64,000 nt of DNA from Actibacterium naphthalenivorans (GCF_014196965.1 NZ_JACIEQ010000004.1:186001-250000); one strand, 5' to 3'. Shown: positions 38,271 through 46,896, numbered from the stretch's first letter. Program-made: numbers and translations. The notes: generated by a model not told the origin, from the letters alone.

Positions 38271-39143
38271 ATGCCGATGAGCGCCCCGTCCCGACGTTAC
38301 AACTACGGCTATCTCGATGAAGGCACCAAGCGCATGGTGCGCCGGGCGCTGCTCAAGGCGGTGGCGATCCCCGGCTATCAGGTACCCTTCGGCAGCCGCG
38401 AAATGCCCATCCCCTATGGCTGGGGCACCGGCGGGATGCAGATCACCGCGTCCATGATCACGCCCGCCGACCGGCTGAAGGTGATCGACCAGGGCGCCGA
38501 CGACACCACCAACGCGGTCAATATCCGCCGCTTCTTTGCCAGGGTGGCCGATGTGCAGACCACCGACAAGACATCTGCGGCCACCCTGATCCAGACCCGT
38601 CACCGCATTCCCGAAGAGCCGCTGACCGAAGATCAGGTGATTGTGCTGCAGGTGCCCCAGCCCGAACCGATGCGCGGGCTGGAACCGCGCGAGACCGAAT
38701 GCCGCAAGATCCACGCCTGGGGCGAATACGGGCTGATGCATCTGAAGCTCTACGAAAGCGTGGCCCAGACCGGGCGCATCACCATAAACCATTCCTATCC
38801 GGTGCTGGTCGGCGGGCGCTATGTGATGTCGCCCACGCCGATTCCGCGGTTCGACAATCCGAAGATGACGGGCATGCCCGCGCTGCAGCTTTTCGGGGCG
38901 GGGCGCGAGCGGCGGATCTATGCGGTACCGCCCTATACCGAGGTCAAGAGCCTCGATTTCGAGGATCACCCCTTCACGCCACAGCATTTTCCCGATCCCT
39001 GCGGGCTGTGCGGCGCGGTGGGGGTCTATCAGGATGAAATCCTTCTGGACGACAGGGGCGGCAAGATGTTCGTCTGTTCCGACAGTGATTTCTGCGCCCG
39101 CCGCCGTGCCGCGGGCCACAAGGGCCCGATGGCCGAGGACTAA
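38271..39143 (+). CDS. phnJ: PhnJ, C-P lyase (second, complete copy)
   Basis: A 290-residue radical-SAM C-P lyase (E. coli 281). It begins SRRYNYGYLDEGTKRMVRRA, contains VIDQGADDTTNAVNIRRFF and TRHRIPE, and ends with the iron-sulfur motif C244-X2-C247-X21-C269-X5-C275, the same spacing as E. coli C241/C244/C266 and the thiyl cysteine C272. It should therefore be catalytically competent. It is a second paralogue; the first at 2-736 belongs to the phnK-phnL-phnN cluster. No phnK or phnL follows this copy. Confidence 0.95.
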   Translation: MPMSAPSRRYNYGYLDEGTKRMVRRALLKAVAIPGYQVPFGSREMPIPYGWGTGGMQITASMITPADRLKVIDQGADDTTNAVNIRRFFARVADVQTTDKTSAATLIQTRHRIPEEPLTEDQVIVLQVPQPEPMRGLEPRETECRKIHAWGEYGLMHLKLYESVAQTGRITINHSYPVLVGGRYVMSPTPIPRFDNPKMTGMPALQLFGAGRERRIYAVPPYTEVKSLDFEDHPFTPQHFPDPCGLCGAVGVYQDEILLDDRGGKMFVCSDSDFCARRRAAGHKGPMAED

Positions 39144-39156
39144 GCCAGGAGTTTCG

Positions 39157-40311
39157 ATGTTCGATCACATTTCCCCCGCCAGCTTCCGCCTGACCAACGC
39201 CCGTATCGTGACCGGCGACCGGGTGCTGCAAGGCTCCGTCTCGGTCGAGCAGGGGCTGATCGCCGAGTTGCGCGAAGGTCCGGCCGACGGCATTGATTGC
39301 GGCGGGGCCTATCTCACCCCCGGCGTGGTCGACATCCACACCGATCACGTGGAAACCCATGTCTTTCCCCGCGCGTCGGTGATGTGGGACTTTCTGAATG
39401 CGCTGATGGCCCATGACATGGTGGTGATCGGCGCCGGCACCACGACCGTATTCGACAGCCTGTCGGTCGGCGCCTCGATGAAACGCCCCGAGCGGCGCGA
39501 AATTCTGGGCCCGCTGGTCGAGGCGCTGGAGCAGGGCGTGGCGCGCGGGCTGTTCCGGGCCGAACATTTCCTGCACATGCGCTGCGAGATCAGCGACCCC
39601 GACACGATGGCGCTGGTCGATGCCAATATCGGCCGGCCGATCACGCGGCTGGCCTCGGTCATGGATCACACGCCGGGCGACCGTCAGAGCCTGGATGTCG
39701 ATCACTGGACAGAACGCATGGCGCGCGAGATGAAGCTCGGCACCGAAGAGATGGCGGAACGGCGCGAAGAGCTTTTCGCCCGCTCGGCCCGCGTGGGGGC
39801 ACAGGTGCGCGCCCATGTGGTGGCCGCCGCCGCCGCGCGACGCCTGCCGCTGATGACCCATGACGACCGGACGCTGGCGCATGTGGAGCAATCCCATGCC
39901 GAGGGCATTGCGGTGTCGGAGTTTCCCTGCACGGTCGAGGCCGCCGAACGCGCCCGCGCCCTTGGGCAGATCATCGTGGCCGGCGCGCCGAACTATCTGC
40001 GCGGCGGCTCGCAATCGGGCAATGTGGCGGTGGCGGAGCTGATGGCCGCCGGGCTGGTCGATGTTCTGGCTTCCGACTACGTGCCGCGCAGCCCGATCGA
40101 CGCGGCCTTCGCCATCGCCGAGGACCCGGCGCTGCCGCAGGATCTGCCGCAGATGATCGCGATGGTCAGCCGCGCGCCGGCGCGCCTGGCCGGGCTGACC
40201 GACCGGGGCGAGATCGCACCCGGTCAGCGGGCCGATCTGCTGCGTATCCACCGCCGCGACGGGCGCAACCATATCGCTGCGGTCTGGCGGGGCGGCCAGC
40301 GGGTTCTGTAG
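39157..40311 (+). CDS. phnM: PhnM, diphosphatase (third family member)
   Basis: A 384-residue PhnM with VVDIHTDHVETHVFPR, MAHDMVVIGAGTTTVFD, SVMDHTPGDRQSL, LMTHDDRTLAHV, GAPNYLRGGSQSGN and ASDYVPRSP. It keeps all major PhnM positions and differs from the copy at 4592 mainly in HTDH for HTDN. It is the last gene of the eleven-gene operon, 13 bp after phnJ, and is followed by a hairpin. It is the likely active diphosphatase of the second set. Confidence 0.93.
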   Translation: MFDHISPASFRLTNARIVTGDRVLQGSVSVEQGLIAELREGPADGIDCGGAYLTPGVVDIHTDHVETHVFPRASVMWDFLNALMAHDMVVIGAGTTTVFDSLSVGASMKRPERREILGPLVEALEQGVARGLFRAEHFLHMRCEISDPDTMALVDANIGRPITRLASVMDHTPGDRQSLDVDHWTERMAREMKLGTEEMAERREELFARSARVGAQVRAHVVAAAAARRLPLMTHDDRTLAHVEQSHAEGIAVSEFPCTVEAAERARALGQIIVAGAPNYLRGGSQSGNVAVAELMAAGLVDVLASDYVPRSPIDAAFAIAEDPALPQDLPQMIAMVSRAPARLAGLTDRGEIAPGQRADLLRIHRRDGRNHIAAVWRGGQRVL

Positions 40312-40316
40312 CCCGC

Positions 40317-40347
40317 CCCCGGCGCCGCTTTTCGCGCCGGTCGGGGA
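40317..40347 (+). terminator. Terminator-like hairpin after the second phosphonate operon
   Basis: CCCC-CGGCGC and GCGCCG-GT-CGGGG pair around an 8-nt loop (CGCTTTTC) directly after the phnM stop, followed by ATTTGG. A small internal mismatch is present. It probably ends the operon ahead of the riboswitch. Confidence 0.6.
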
Positions 40348-40393
40348 TTTGGCGTTTGACTCTTCCTTTCATTGCGCTAATCACGGGGCCACT

Positions 40394-40562
40394 TCGGTTC
40401 TGCCCTTCGGGGCGGATGAAAAGGGAACGCGGTGATGCCTTCGGGCCAATCCGCGGCTGCCCCCGCAACTGTAGGCGGAGAGCGAGGCTGACAATGCCAC
40501 TGGGGCCGATGCCCCCGGGAAGGCCAGCCGAGCCCAGACCCGCGAGCCAGGAGACCTGCCGA
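40394..40562 (+). ncRNA. Adenosylcobalamin riboswitch
   Basis: The aptamer is recognisable by GGTTCTGCCC...GAAAAGGGAAC in the P2/P3 side, the core GCCCCCGCAACTGTAGGCGG, GCCACTGG...GGGAAGGCC, and the closing AGCCAGGAGACCTGCC (B12 box region, 40545-40560). It lies in the 406-bp gap before btuB and should shut off the btuB operon when adenosylcobalamin is abundant. No gene is seen in the gap. Confidence 0.95.
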
Positions 40563-40610
40563 GGTGATCACCCTTTCCGGGGCGCGGGGCGCGTGTCGGA
40601 AGCGGTCTGT

Positions 40611-40640
40611 CCGCAGAGGTGACGTTTTCACCGTCTGCGG
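40611..40640 (+). promoter_or_regulatory. Candidate expression-platform hairpin of the cobalamin riboswitch
   Basis: CCGCAGA-GGTGA and TCACC-G-TCTGCGG form a 12-bp stem 50 bp after the aptamer and about 78 bp before the btuB start, and the palindrome GGTGATCACC sits at 40563-40572. GGTGA in both elements could pair alternatively. This fits a switching platform, but the mechanism is inference. Confidence 0.4.
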
Positions 40641-40717
40641 CGGGGTCACGCCCTTTCCAAGGACACCATGACTGCAGGCGCCGGGCAAAGACCCGCGCGT
40701 TGGACGAGGGCAAGACA

Positions 40718-42610
40718 ATGACGCATAAACTCATCACCGCCGGGGCCGTTCTGGCCGCCACCATTCCGGCGGCCGCCGCCGCGCAGGACGTGATCGTGCT
40801 GGACAGGATCGTGGCCTCGGGCGGCTTCACCCCGATCGAGGCGCAGACCTATGGCCGCTCCTACTCCATCCTGACCGGCGAAGAGATGGAGCAAAAGGGC
40901 CTGCGCACCGTGCAAGAGGCGATCCGCACCCTGCCGGGCGTCGCCGTCAGCCAGACCGACCCCTATAACACCCAGGTCCGCATTCGCGGCGGCGAGGGCA
41001 ACCATGTGCTGGTGCTGATCGACGGGGTCGCGGCCACGGCGGGCGACAATGGCGAATATTACTTCTCGGGGCTCCAGACTGCCGATATCGAACGGATCGA
41101 ACTGCTGCGCGGCCCGCAATCGGTGCTTTACGGCGCCAATGCGATGACCGGGGTGATCTCGATCATCACCAAACGCGCCGCGCAGCCGGGCACCAGCTAT
41201 GAGGCCGGCACGGTCGCGGGCACGGATGGTACCTATGGCGCCGATTTCGCCCTGCGCACGCGCGGCGCGGCAGGGGAGCTGAACTTTTCCGTCCAGTCGC
41301 GCCATGACGGCGGCTATGACGTTTCGGGCGACGACGGCGGCGACGATGACAGCAGCACCCGCAGCACGATCAACCTGACCGGGCGCACCGCCTTCGCCTC
41401 GGGGATCGAGGCCGGGTTCACCCTGCGCGCCACCACCCAGGACTACGATTTCGACGACACCAATTACGCGGCCACCGACGCCGACAGCTATATTGTCGAC
41501 ACCGACAATACCGGCGACCGGGATGAGCTCTTCGCCTCTGTCTGGGCCGAGGCCGAGGCGATGGGCGGGCGGATGCGCAACCGGCTGACCTTCTCGGGCA
41601 ATGACATCGACACGAAGACCTACGATCCGGCCGATGTTCTGACCTCGCAATCCGACAGCAGCCGCCGCGCGGCGCAGGCCAGGCTGAGCTATGCGCTCGA
41701 CGCGCCGGCGCTGGGGCAGGCGCGCCATATCCTGAATGCGGTGGCCGAGCATGAATACCTGACCTTCCGCCGCGCCTCGGGGGGCACGGAATATGACCGG
41801 CGGATGAATTCGGTCGCGCTCGAATATCAGGGCGAGGTGACCGACGCGCTGAACGTGCAGGCGGGCGTGCGGCGCGATTTCAACTCGGATTTCGAGGATG
41901 CGACAAGCTGGAACATCGCCGCCTCCTACGCTTTCGCCAGCGGCGCGCGGCTGCACACATCGGCGGGCAAGGCCGTGGTCAACCCTTCGATGTATGAGCT
42001 TTACGGCTATTCGCCGGGTTTCTACACCGGCAACCCCGATCTGAACCCCGAGGAATCGGTCGGCTTCGACATCGGGATCGAACTGCCCTTCGCCGGCGGG
42101 CGCGGTCTGGTCGATGTGACCTATTTCCACGAGGATCTGGAAGACGAGATCGTCTACACCCCCAGCTTCACCTCGGCCGACAATCTGGACGGCACCTCCA
42201 AACGCCGGGGGGTGGAACTGGCGGCCAGCTATGAGGTGACGCCGGTGCTGGATATGGCGCTGAGCTATACCTACACCGATGCCGAAACCGCGACAGGCAC
42301 CGTCGAGGTGCGCCGCCCCGAGCATCAGGTCGGGCTGGAAGCCACGCTCGCCGTGCTCGACGGGCGCGGCAGCGTCAGCCTCGGGTTACGCCATGTGGCG
42401 GGCAATTTCGACACCCAGGACTGGGGCGCCTATGCCACCGAGGAGCTGCCCGACTACACCGTCGCCACCCTCTCGGGGCATTATGCGCTTAGCGACCGGG
42501 CCGAGCTGGTGGCCCGGATCGAGAACCTGACCGACGAGGATTATTCCGAGGTCTGGGGTTATGAGGCGGCCGGGCGCAGCGCCTATCTGGGCCTGAGGGC
42601 CAGGTGGTAG
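40718..42610 (+). CDS. btuB: BtuB-like TonB-dependent cobalamin receptor
   Basis: A 630-residue outer-membrane receptor. A signal peptide (MTHKLITAGAVLAATIPAAAAA) is followed by the TonB box-like DVIVLDRIVASG, a plug domain (IRTLPGVAVSQTDPYNTQVRIRGG is inside this part, with LLRGPQSVLYGANAMTGVI) and a beta-barrel ending in YLGLRARW with the usual terminal aromatic residue. The riboswitch upstream and the cobalamin-type ABC genes downstream support cobalamin as ligand. An acidic patch (GDDGGDDDSS) near residue 205 could bind Ca2+, as in BtuB. Confidence 0.92.
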   Translation: MTHKLITAGAVLAATIPAAAAAQDVIVLDRIVASGGFTPIEAQTYGRSYSILTGEEMEQKGLRTVQEAIRTLPGVAVSQTDPYNTQVRIRGGEGNHVLVLIDGVAATAGDNGEYYFSGLQTADIERIELLRGPQSVLYGANAMTGVISIITKRAAQPGTSYEAGTVAGTDGTYGADFALRTRGAAGELNFSVQSRHDGGYDVSGDDGGDDDSSTRSTINLTGRTAFASGIEAGFTLRATTQDYDFDDTNYAATDADSYIVDTDNTGDRDELFASVWAEAEAMGGRMRNRLTFSGNDIDTKTYDPADVLTSQSDSSRRAAQARLSYALDAPALGQARHILNAVAEHEYLTFRRASGGTEYDRRMNSVALEYQGEVTDALNVQAGVRRDFNSDFEDATSWNIAASYAFASGARLHTSAGKAVVNPSMYELYGYSPGFYTGNPDLNPEESVGFDIGIELPFAGGRGLVDVTYFHEDLEDEIVYTPSFTSADNLDGTSKRRGVELAASYEVTPVLDMALSYTYTDAETATGTVEVRRPEHQVGLEATLAVLDGRGSVSLGLRHVAGNFDTQDWGAYATEELPDYTVATLSGHYALSDRAELVARIENLTDEDYSEVWGYEAAGRSAYLGLRARW

Positions 42611-43467
42611 GCCAATCGCCTTTTCGCCGCGTGCGGGCTGTCCTGCGCGCGGTGTTTTGCGCGGTGCTCGGCGCGGCCACGGTCACGGCTGCGGGCGCGG
42701 CGCCGGAGCGGGTGGTCTCGCTCAACCTGTGCACCGATCAGCTTGCCATGCTGCTGGCCGCGCCCGGCCAGCTTGTCTCGGTTTCGTTCCTCGCGCAGGA
42801 TCCGATGAATTCCGCCATGGCCGACGCGGCGCGGGCCTTTCCCGCCAACCGTGGCCAGGCCGAAGAGGTGTTCCTGATGAAGCCCGATCTGGTGCTGGCG
42901 GGCACCTATACCTCACGCGCGGCGGTGTCGATGCTGCGGCGGCTGGGGATCGAGGTGGTGGAGTTTCCGCCCGAACGATCGCTTGACGATGTGCGCCGGC
43001 ATCTGCGCCTGATGGGGCAGGTGCTGGGGCAGCAGGCAAGGGCCGAAGCGATGATCGCCGACTATGACACGCGGCTGGCCGCCCTGCGCGCGGATCCGGC
43101 CCACCGGCCGCGCGCGGCGCTGTATTCGGCCAACGGCTATACCACCGGCGGCAACACGCTTTCGGGCGAAATCCTGGCCGCCGCAGGCTTCGACAATATC
43201 GCCGCCGAGGCGGGTGTGCCCGCAGGCGGCGCCCTGCCGCTGGAGGTGCTGGTGATGCTGCGGCCCGATCTGGTGATCACCGGCGCGCGTTATCCTGGCG
43301 CGTCACGGTCCGAGGCGCTGCTGGATCACCCGGCGCTGGCCCCGCTTCTGGCGGCAGTGCCCGACGCGCCCGCCACCAATGCCGATTGGGTCTGCGGTAC
43401 GCCCTATGTGCTGCGCGCCATCGAAGGTCTGGTGGCGGCCCGCAAGGCGCTGGAGGACGGGCGATGA
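42604..43467 (+). CDS. btuF: BtuF-like periplasmic cobalamin-binding protein
   Basis: A 287-residue helical-backbone binding protein of the BtuF/FhuD type, with an N-terminal signal sequence (VLRAVFCAVLGAATVTAAGAA), RVVSLNLCTDQLAMLLA and the KPDLVLAGTYTSRAAVSMLRR segment. The GTG start overlaps the btuB stop. It hands cobalamin from the periplasm to the BtuC/BtuD-like genes that follow. Confidence 0.85.
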   Translation: MVGQSPFRRVRAVLRAVFCAVLGAATVTAAGAAPERVVSLNLCTDQLAMLLAAPGQLVSVSFLAQDPMNSAMADAARAFPANRGQAEEVFLMKPDLVLAGTYTSRAAVSMLRRLGIEVVEFPPERSLDDVRRHLRLMGQVLGQQARAEAMIADYDTRLAALRADPAHRPRAALYSANGYTTGGNTLSGEILAAAGFDNIAAEAGVPAGGALPLEVLVMLRPDLVITGARYPGASRSEALLDHPALAPLLAAVPDAPATNADWVCGTPYVLRAIEGLVAARKALEDGR

Positions 43468-44453
43468 GGTACGGCACGCTGATCGCCGGGCTGGGCGCGC
43501 TCGTGCTGGTGCTTTTCGCCGCCTCGCTGCTGATCGGCCCCGCCGCGCTGGGGCTGGGCGATAGCCTGGGCGCGCTGTTCGCCGGGCGGGGCGAGGCCGC
43601 CGTTCTGGTGATGCGCGAAATCCGGCTGCCGCGCGCGCTGCTGGGGGTCATGCTGGGCGCATCGCTGGGCCTGTCGGGGGCGGCGATGCAGGGCTATCTG
43701 CGCAACCCGCTGGCCGAGCCGGGGCTGATCGGCGTGTCCTCCTCGGCCGCGCTGGGGGCGGTGCTGGCGCTGCAGACCGGGCTGGCCGCCAGCTTCGCGC
43801 TGGCGCTGCCGCTGATGGCGCTGGCCGGCGCGGTGCTTTCGGTGCTGTTGCTGTTGCTGCTGGCGGGGCCGCGCGGCTCGTCGCTGACGCTGATCCTGGC
43901 GGGGATCGCGCTTTCGGCCTTTGCCGGGGCGCTGACCTCGCTGGTGCTGAACCTGTCGCCCAACCCCTATGCGGCGGCGGAGATCATCTTCTGGATGCTG
44001 GGCTCGCTCGGCGACCGGTCGTTCACCCATGTCTGGCTGGCGCTGCCCTTCATGGCGCTGGGCTGGGTGCTGCTGGCCACGCTGGGCCGGGGGCTGGACG
44101 CGCTGACCCTGGGCGAGGATGCGGCGGCGGCGCTTGGCATCCGGCTGGCGCGTCTGCGGCTGGTGCTGATCCTGGGCGTGGCCGCCTGCGTGGGCGCGGG
44201 CGTCGCCGTGGCCGGGGCGGTGGGGTTTGTCGGGCTGGTGGTGCCGCATCTGTTGCGCCCGCTTGTCGGCGCGCGGCCCGGCCGCCTGCTGCCCGCCTCG
44301 GCGCTGGGCGGGGCGGCGATGCTGCTGGCCGCCGATATCGCGGTGCGGGTGATCGCGCCGGGACGCGACCTGAAACTGGGGGTGCTGACCGCGCTGGTGG
44401 GCGCGCCGCTGTTCCTGCACCTGATCTACAAGACCCGGAGGGAGGGGCTGTGA
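43464..44453 (+). CDS. btuC: BtuC/FecCD-type ABC transporter permease
   Basis: A 329-residue very hydrophobic permease with about ten membrane segments. Signature segments are REIRLPRALLGVMLGASLGLSG, LRNPLAEPGLIGVSSSA and GFVGLVVPHLLRPLVG, which are diagnostic for the FecCD family. It overlaps the neighbours on both sides by 4 bp. Assignment to cobalamin rests on the riboswitch and btuB. Confidence 0.88.
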   Translation: MRYGTLIAGLGALVLVLFAASLLIGPAALGLGDSLGALFAGRGEAAVLVMREIRLPRALLGVMLGASLGLSGAAMQGYLRNPLAEPGLIGVSSSAALGAVLALQTGLAASFALALPLMALAGAVLSVLLLLLLAGPRGSSLTLILAGIALSAFAGALTSLVLNLSPNPYAAAEIIFWMLGSLGDRSFTHVWLALPFMALGWVLLATLGRGLDALTLGEDAAAALGIRLARLRLVLILGVAACVGAGVAVAGAVGFVGLVVPHLLRPLVGARPGRLLPASALGGAAMLLAADIAVRVIAPGRDLKLGVLTALVGAPLFLHLIYKTRREGL

Positions 44454-45208
44454 GCCTGCTGACGCTCGATCACCTGACCGTGCATCGCGGCGACCGCGCC
44501 GTGGTGCGGGACGTGTCGCTGCGCGTGGGCGCGGGCGAATGCGTCGGCCTGATCGGCCCCAATGGCGCGGGCAAGACAACACTGATGCGCGCCGCCCTTG
44601 GCCTGTTACCCGCGACCGGAACAAGCTCTGTCGCCGCGCTGCCGGCTGCCGCGCGGGCCCGGCAGGCGGCCTGGTTGCCGCAAATGCGCGATATCGCTTG
44701 GCCCGTCAGCGTCGAAACCCTCGTCGCGCTCGGCCGCACGCCGCATCTGGCACCCGGCGGCCGGCTGCGCGAGGCCGATCGCGCGGCGGTTGACGCGGCG
44801 CTGGCGCGGCTGGATCTGGCGGCGTTCCGCAGCCGCATCGCCACGCAGCTTTCGGGGGGCGAACAGGCGCGGGTTCTGATCGCACGGGCATTGGCGCAGG
44901 ACGCGCCGCTGTTGCTGGCCGACGAGCCGATTGCCGGCCTCGACCCGGCGCATCAGATCATGACGATGACGGTTTTCGCCGCGCTGGCGGCAGAAGGGCG
45001 GGCGGTGATCGCCTCGCTTCACGATCTGGGGCTCGCGGCGCGGCATTGCACGCGGCTGGTGCTGATGGGGGCCGGGCGGCTGGTGGCCGATGGCGCGCCC
45101 GCCGATGTGCTGACACCGGAAAACCTGGCGCAGGTGTTCGGCGTGCGCGCCTATTACGCGCAAACGCCTGATGGCCCGGTATTTCAGCCACTGGAGGTGG
45201 TGAAATGA
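44450..45208 (+). CDS. btuD: BtuD/FecE-type ABC transporter ATPase
   Basis: A 252-residue ATPase with Walker A GPNGAGKTT, signature LSGGEQARVLIARAL and Walker B LLLADEPIAGLD. It energises the btuC-like permease. A 4-bp overlap with the permease upstream and with exbB downstream places it in one long transcript with the TonB energy module. Confidence 0.88.
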   Translation: MSLLTLDHLTVHRGDRAVVRDVSLRVGAGECVGLIGPNGAGKTTLMRAALGLLPATGTSSVAALPAAARARQAAWLPQMRDIAWPVSVETLVALGRTPHLAPGGRLREADRAAVDAALARLDLAAFRSRIATQLSGGEQARVLIARALAQDAPLLLADEPIAGLDPAHQIMTMTVFAALAAEGRAVIASLHDLGLAARHCTRLVLMGAGRLVADGAPADVLTPENLAQVFGVRAYYAQTPDGPVFQPLEVVK

Positions 45209-45822
45209 GTGAGATGCTTGCATTCCTGCAAAAGGGCGGCCCGGCGATCTGGGCGATCACGGCGCTGTCGGTGGTGACGCTGACGCTGATCCTGTGGAAG
45301 CTCTGGCGGCTGGTGGCGGCGGGCGCCTGGGCGGGCGCGCGGGCCGAAAAGGCGGTGGCGCTGTGGCAGGCGGGCGAGCGTGACGCGGCGCGCGCGGCGG
45401 TCGCGGGCCGGGCCGGGCTGCGCGCCCGGCTGGTGCGCGCGGCGATGGCCGCGCTTTCGGGCGGCATGGGGCAGGCCGCCGCGCGCGAGGAAACCACCCG
45501 CGTGGCACGGGCGCTGCTGGCCGAGGCGCGCAGCGGGCTGCGCGCGCTGGAGCTGATCTCGGTCATCGCGCCCCTTCTGGGCCTTCTGGGCACGGTGCTG
45601 GGCATGATCGAGGCGTTCCAGACGCTGGAATCCGCTGGCAGCCAGGCCGATCCTGCCACGCTGGCCGGCGGCATATGGGAGGCGCTGCTGACCACGGCGG
45701 CGGGCATGGCGGTGGCCATTCCGGCATCAATGGCGCTGAGCTGGTTCGAAAGCGTGGTGGATGCCGCCCGGCATGACATAGAAGACTTGGCCACAAGGCT
45801 GTTCGTGGCGGAGGCGGGCTGA
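45205..45822 (+). CDS. exbB: ExbB/MotA/TolQ-family proton channel
   Basis: A 205-residue ExbB-type protein with three membrane segments: near residues 12-32 (GPAIWAITALSVVTLTLILW), LELISVIAPLLGLLGTVLGMIEAF, and GIWEALLTTAAGMAVAIPASMAL. The conserved P-x-LGLLGTV and TTAAG(M/L)AVAIP motifs are intact. It couples the proton gradient to TonB together with ExbD. It is followed at once by a 23-codon remnant rather than a full exbD. Confidence 0.93.
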   Translation: MSEMLAFLQKGGPAIWAITALSVVTLTLILWKLWRLVAAGAWAGARAEKAVALWQAGERDAARAAVAGRAGLRARLVRAAMAALSGGMGQAAAREETTRVARALLAEARSGLRALELISVIAPLLGLLGTVLGMIEAFQTLESAGSQADPATLAGGIWEALLTTAAGMAVAIPASMALSWFESVVDAARHDIEDLATRLFVAEAG

Positions 45823-45893
45823 TGGACGCGCCGTTGATCCTGCGCGCCGATGCAACGCTGCCGGGGGCGGTGCTGGTGGTGGCGCGGCAATGA
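45822..45893 (+). pseudogene. exbD: Probable exbD remnant, 23 codons
   Basis: An open reading of 23 codons lies between exbB and tonB with ATGA-type overlaps on both sides, where exbD (about 130-140 codons) is expected. Its residues PLILRADATLPGAVL resemble the C-terminal LxLRADxxxP segment of ExbD/TolR. The membrane segment with its essential aspartate is gone, so it cannot work as ExbD. It looks like an in-frame internal deletion. The match is by eye and the region is short; an assembly or sequencing deletion is also possible. Confidence 0.6.
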
Positions 45894-46678
45894 GGCGGAT
45901 CGCCGAGATAGGGCTGTTCCTGCCGGTGGCGGTGGCGCTGCATCTGGCGGGCTTCGGGCTGGCCGGTGGCGCGCGGACGGGCAGTGAGGCGGGCGCTCAG
46001 GGGGCGGGCGGTGAAAACCTGCTGACGCTTGCCGCCGCGCCGCCGCAGATCTCGGCGCTGGTGGCGGTATGGGACAGCCCGCCAGAGGTTTCGGCCGCGC
46101 CAGCGGCGGTTCAGCCGCCACCGGCCGCCACCGCCGCACTGCCCCGCGTGCTGCCCGCGCCCGCCTCTGACCCGCCGGATCGCGCCGGCGTTGCCGCAAG
46201 ACCCAGCCGTCCGACGCCCGACCCGGAGCCCGATATCCGCACGGAGGAAGCCGCGCCGCAGCCGCGCCCCGAGGCGCCGAAGAAGCCCGCGCCGCCACCC
46301 GAGGCGCCGGCAAAGCGGGCGGCGGGCACGGGTGGCGGCGCGCAGGCCGGGGAGGCGGGCGCCTCGGCCAACCCGGGCCAGCAGCGGGCGCTGGCGTCGT
46401 CCTGGGCGGGGCAGATTCAGGCTCGGGTCGCGCGGGTGCATCGGATGCCTGCGGCCGCGCTCCGCCTGGGGCTTTATGGCGATGTCACGGTGCGCATCAC
46501 CGTCGCGCGTGACGGGCAGCTGCAATCGGCGCGGGTGGTGAAAAGCGCCGGGATCGCCGTGCTGGATCAGGCGGCGCTGCAGTCGGTGCGCCGTGCCGGG
46601 CGCTTCCCGCCCGCGCCCGAGGGCCTGACCCGCCCGGCAATGAGCTTCGACGTGCCGCTTGCCTTCGAGCGGGGTTAG
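45890..46678 (+). CDS. tonB: TonB-family energy-transducing protein
   Basis: A 262-residue TonB: one N-terminal membrane segment (IGLFLPVAVALHLAGFGLA), a long proline/alanine-rich periplasmic spacer (residues about 65-155), and a C-terminal domain with YGDVTVRITVARDGQLQSARVVKS and LDQAALQSVRRAGRFPPAPEG. It drives BtuB-type receptors. It overlaps the exbD remnant upstream and the convergent fdsD by 4 bp. Confidence 0.9.
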   Translation: MRRIAEIGLFLPVAVALHLAGFGLAGGARTGSEAGAQGAGGENLLTLAAAPPQISALVAVWDSPPEVSAAPAAVQPPPAATAALPRVLPAPASDPPDRAGVAARPSRPTPDPEPDIRTEEAAPQPRPEAPKKPAPPPEAPAKRAAGTGGGAQAGEAGASANPGQQRALASSWAGQIQARVARVHRMPAAALRLGLYGDVTVRITVARDGQLQSARVVKSAGIAVLDQAALQSVRRAGRFPPAPEGLTRPAMSFDVPLAFERG

Positions 46679-46896
46679 GCGGGCGCGGCCCTGCGGATCT
46701 GCGCGCCGGCCCGCATCACCACGGGCGACAGGCCCGCGCCGCCGGATGCGATGATCCCGAGCAGCCGCGCGCGCATGGCCGGCGCCCAGAAATCGTTGAT
46801 ATGGCTGGCGACGTTCCCCGCCGCTTCGGCCTCCGGCAGGTTGGCGAAGGCGGTGGCGATCTGGTTGGCCATGTAGATCAGTTTCTCAGGCGACAT
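46675..46896 (-). CDS. fdsD: Formate dehydrogenase delta subunit
   Basis: A 73-residue small protein, MSPEKLIYMANQIATAFANL..., with NVASHINDFWAPAMRARLL, matching the FdsD family. It is the last gene of the fds operon and is needed for maturation or stability of the soluble NAD-dependent formate dehydrogenase. The start at 46896 lies inside the fdhD 3' end (11-bp overlap); a longer reading of seven codons has less support. Confidence 0.9.
   Translation of the reverse strand: MSPEKLIYMANQIATAFANLPEAEAAGNVASHINDFWAPAMRARLLGIIASGGAGLSPVVMRAGAQIRRAAPA

Noticed and set aside
40619-40717. N-terminal extension of BtuB by 33 residues
   Set aside because: It would run through the riboswitch leader and hairpin and hide the clear signal peptide beginning at 40718.
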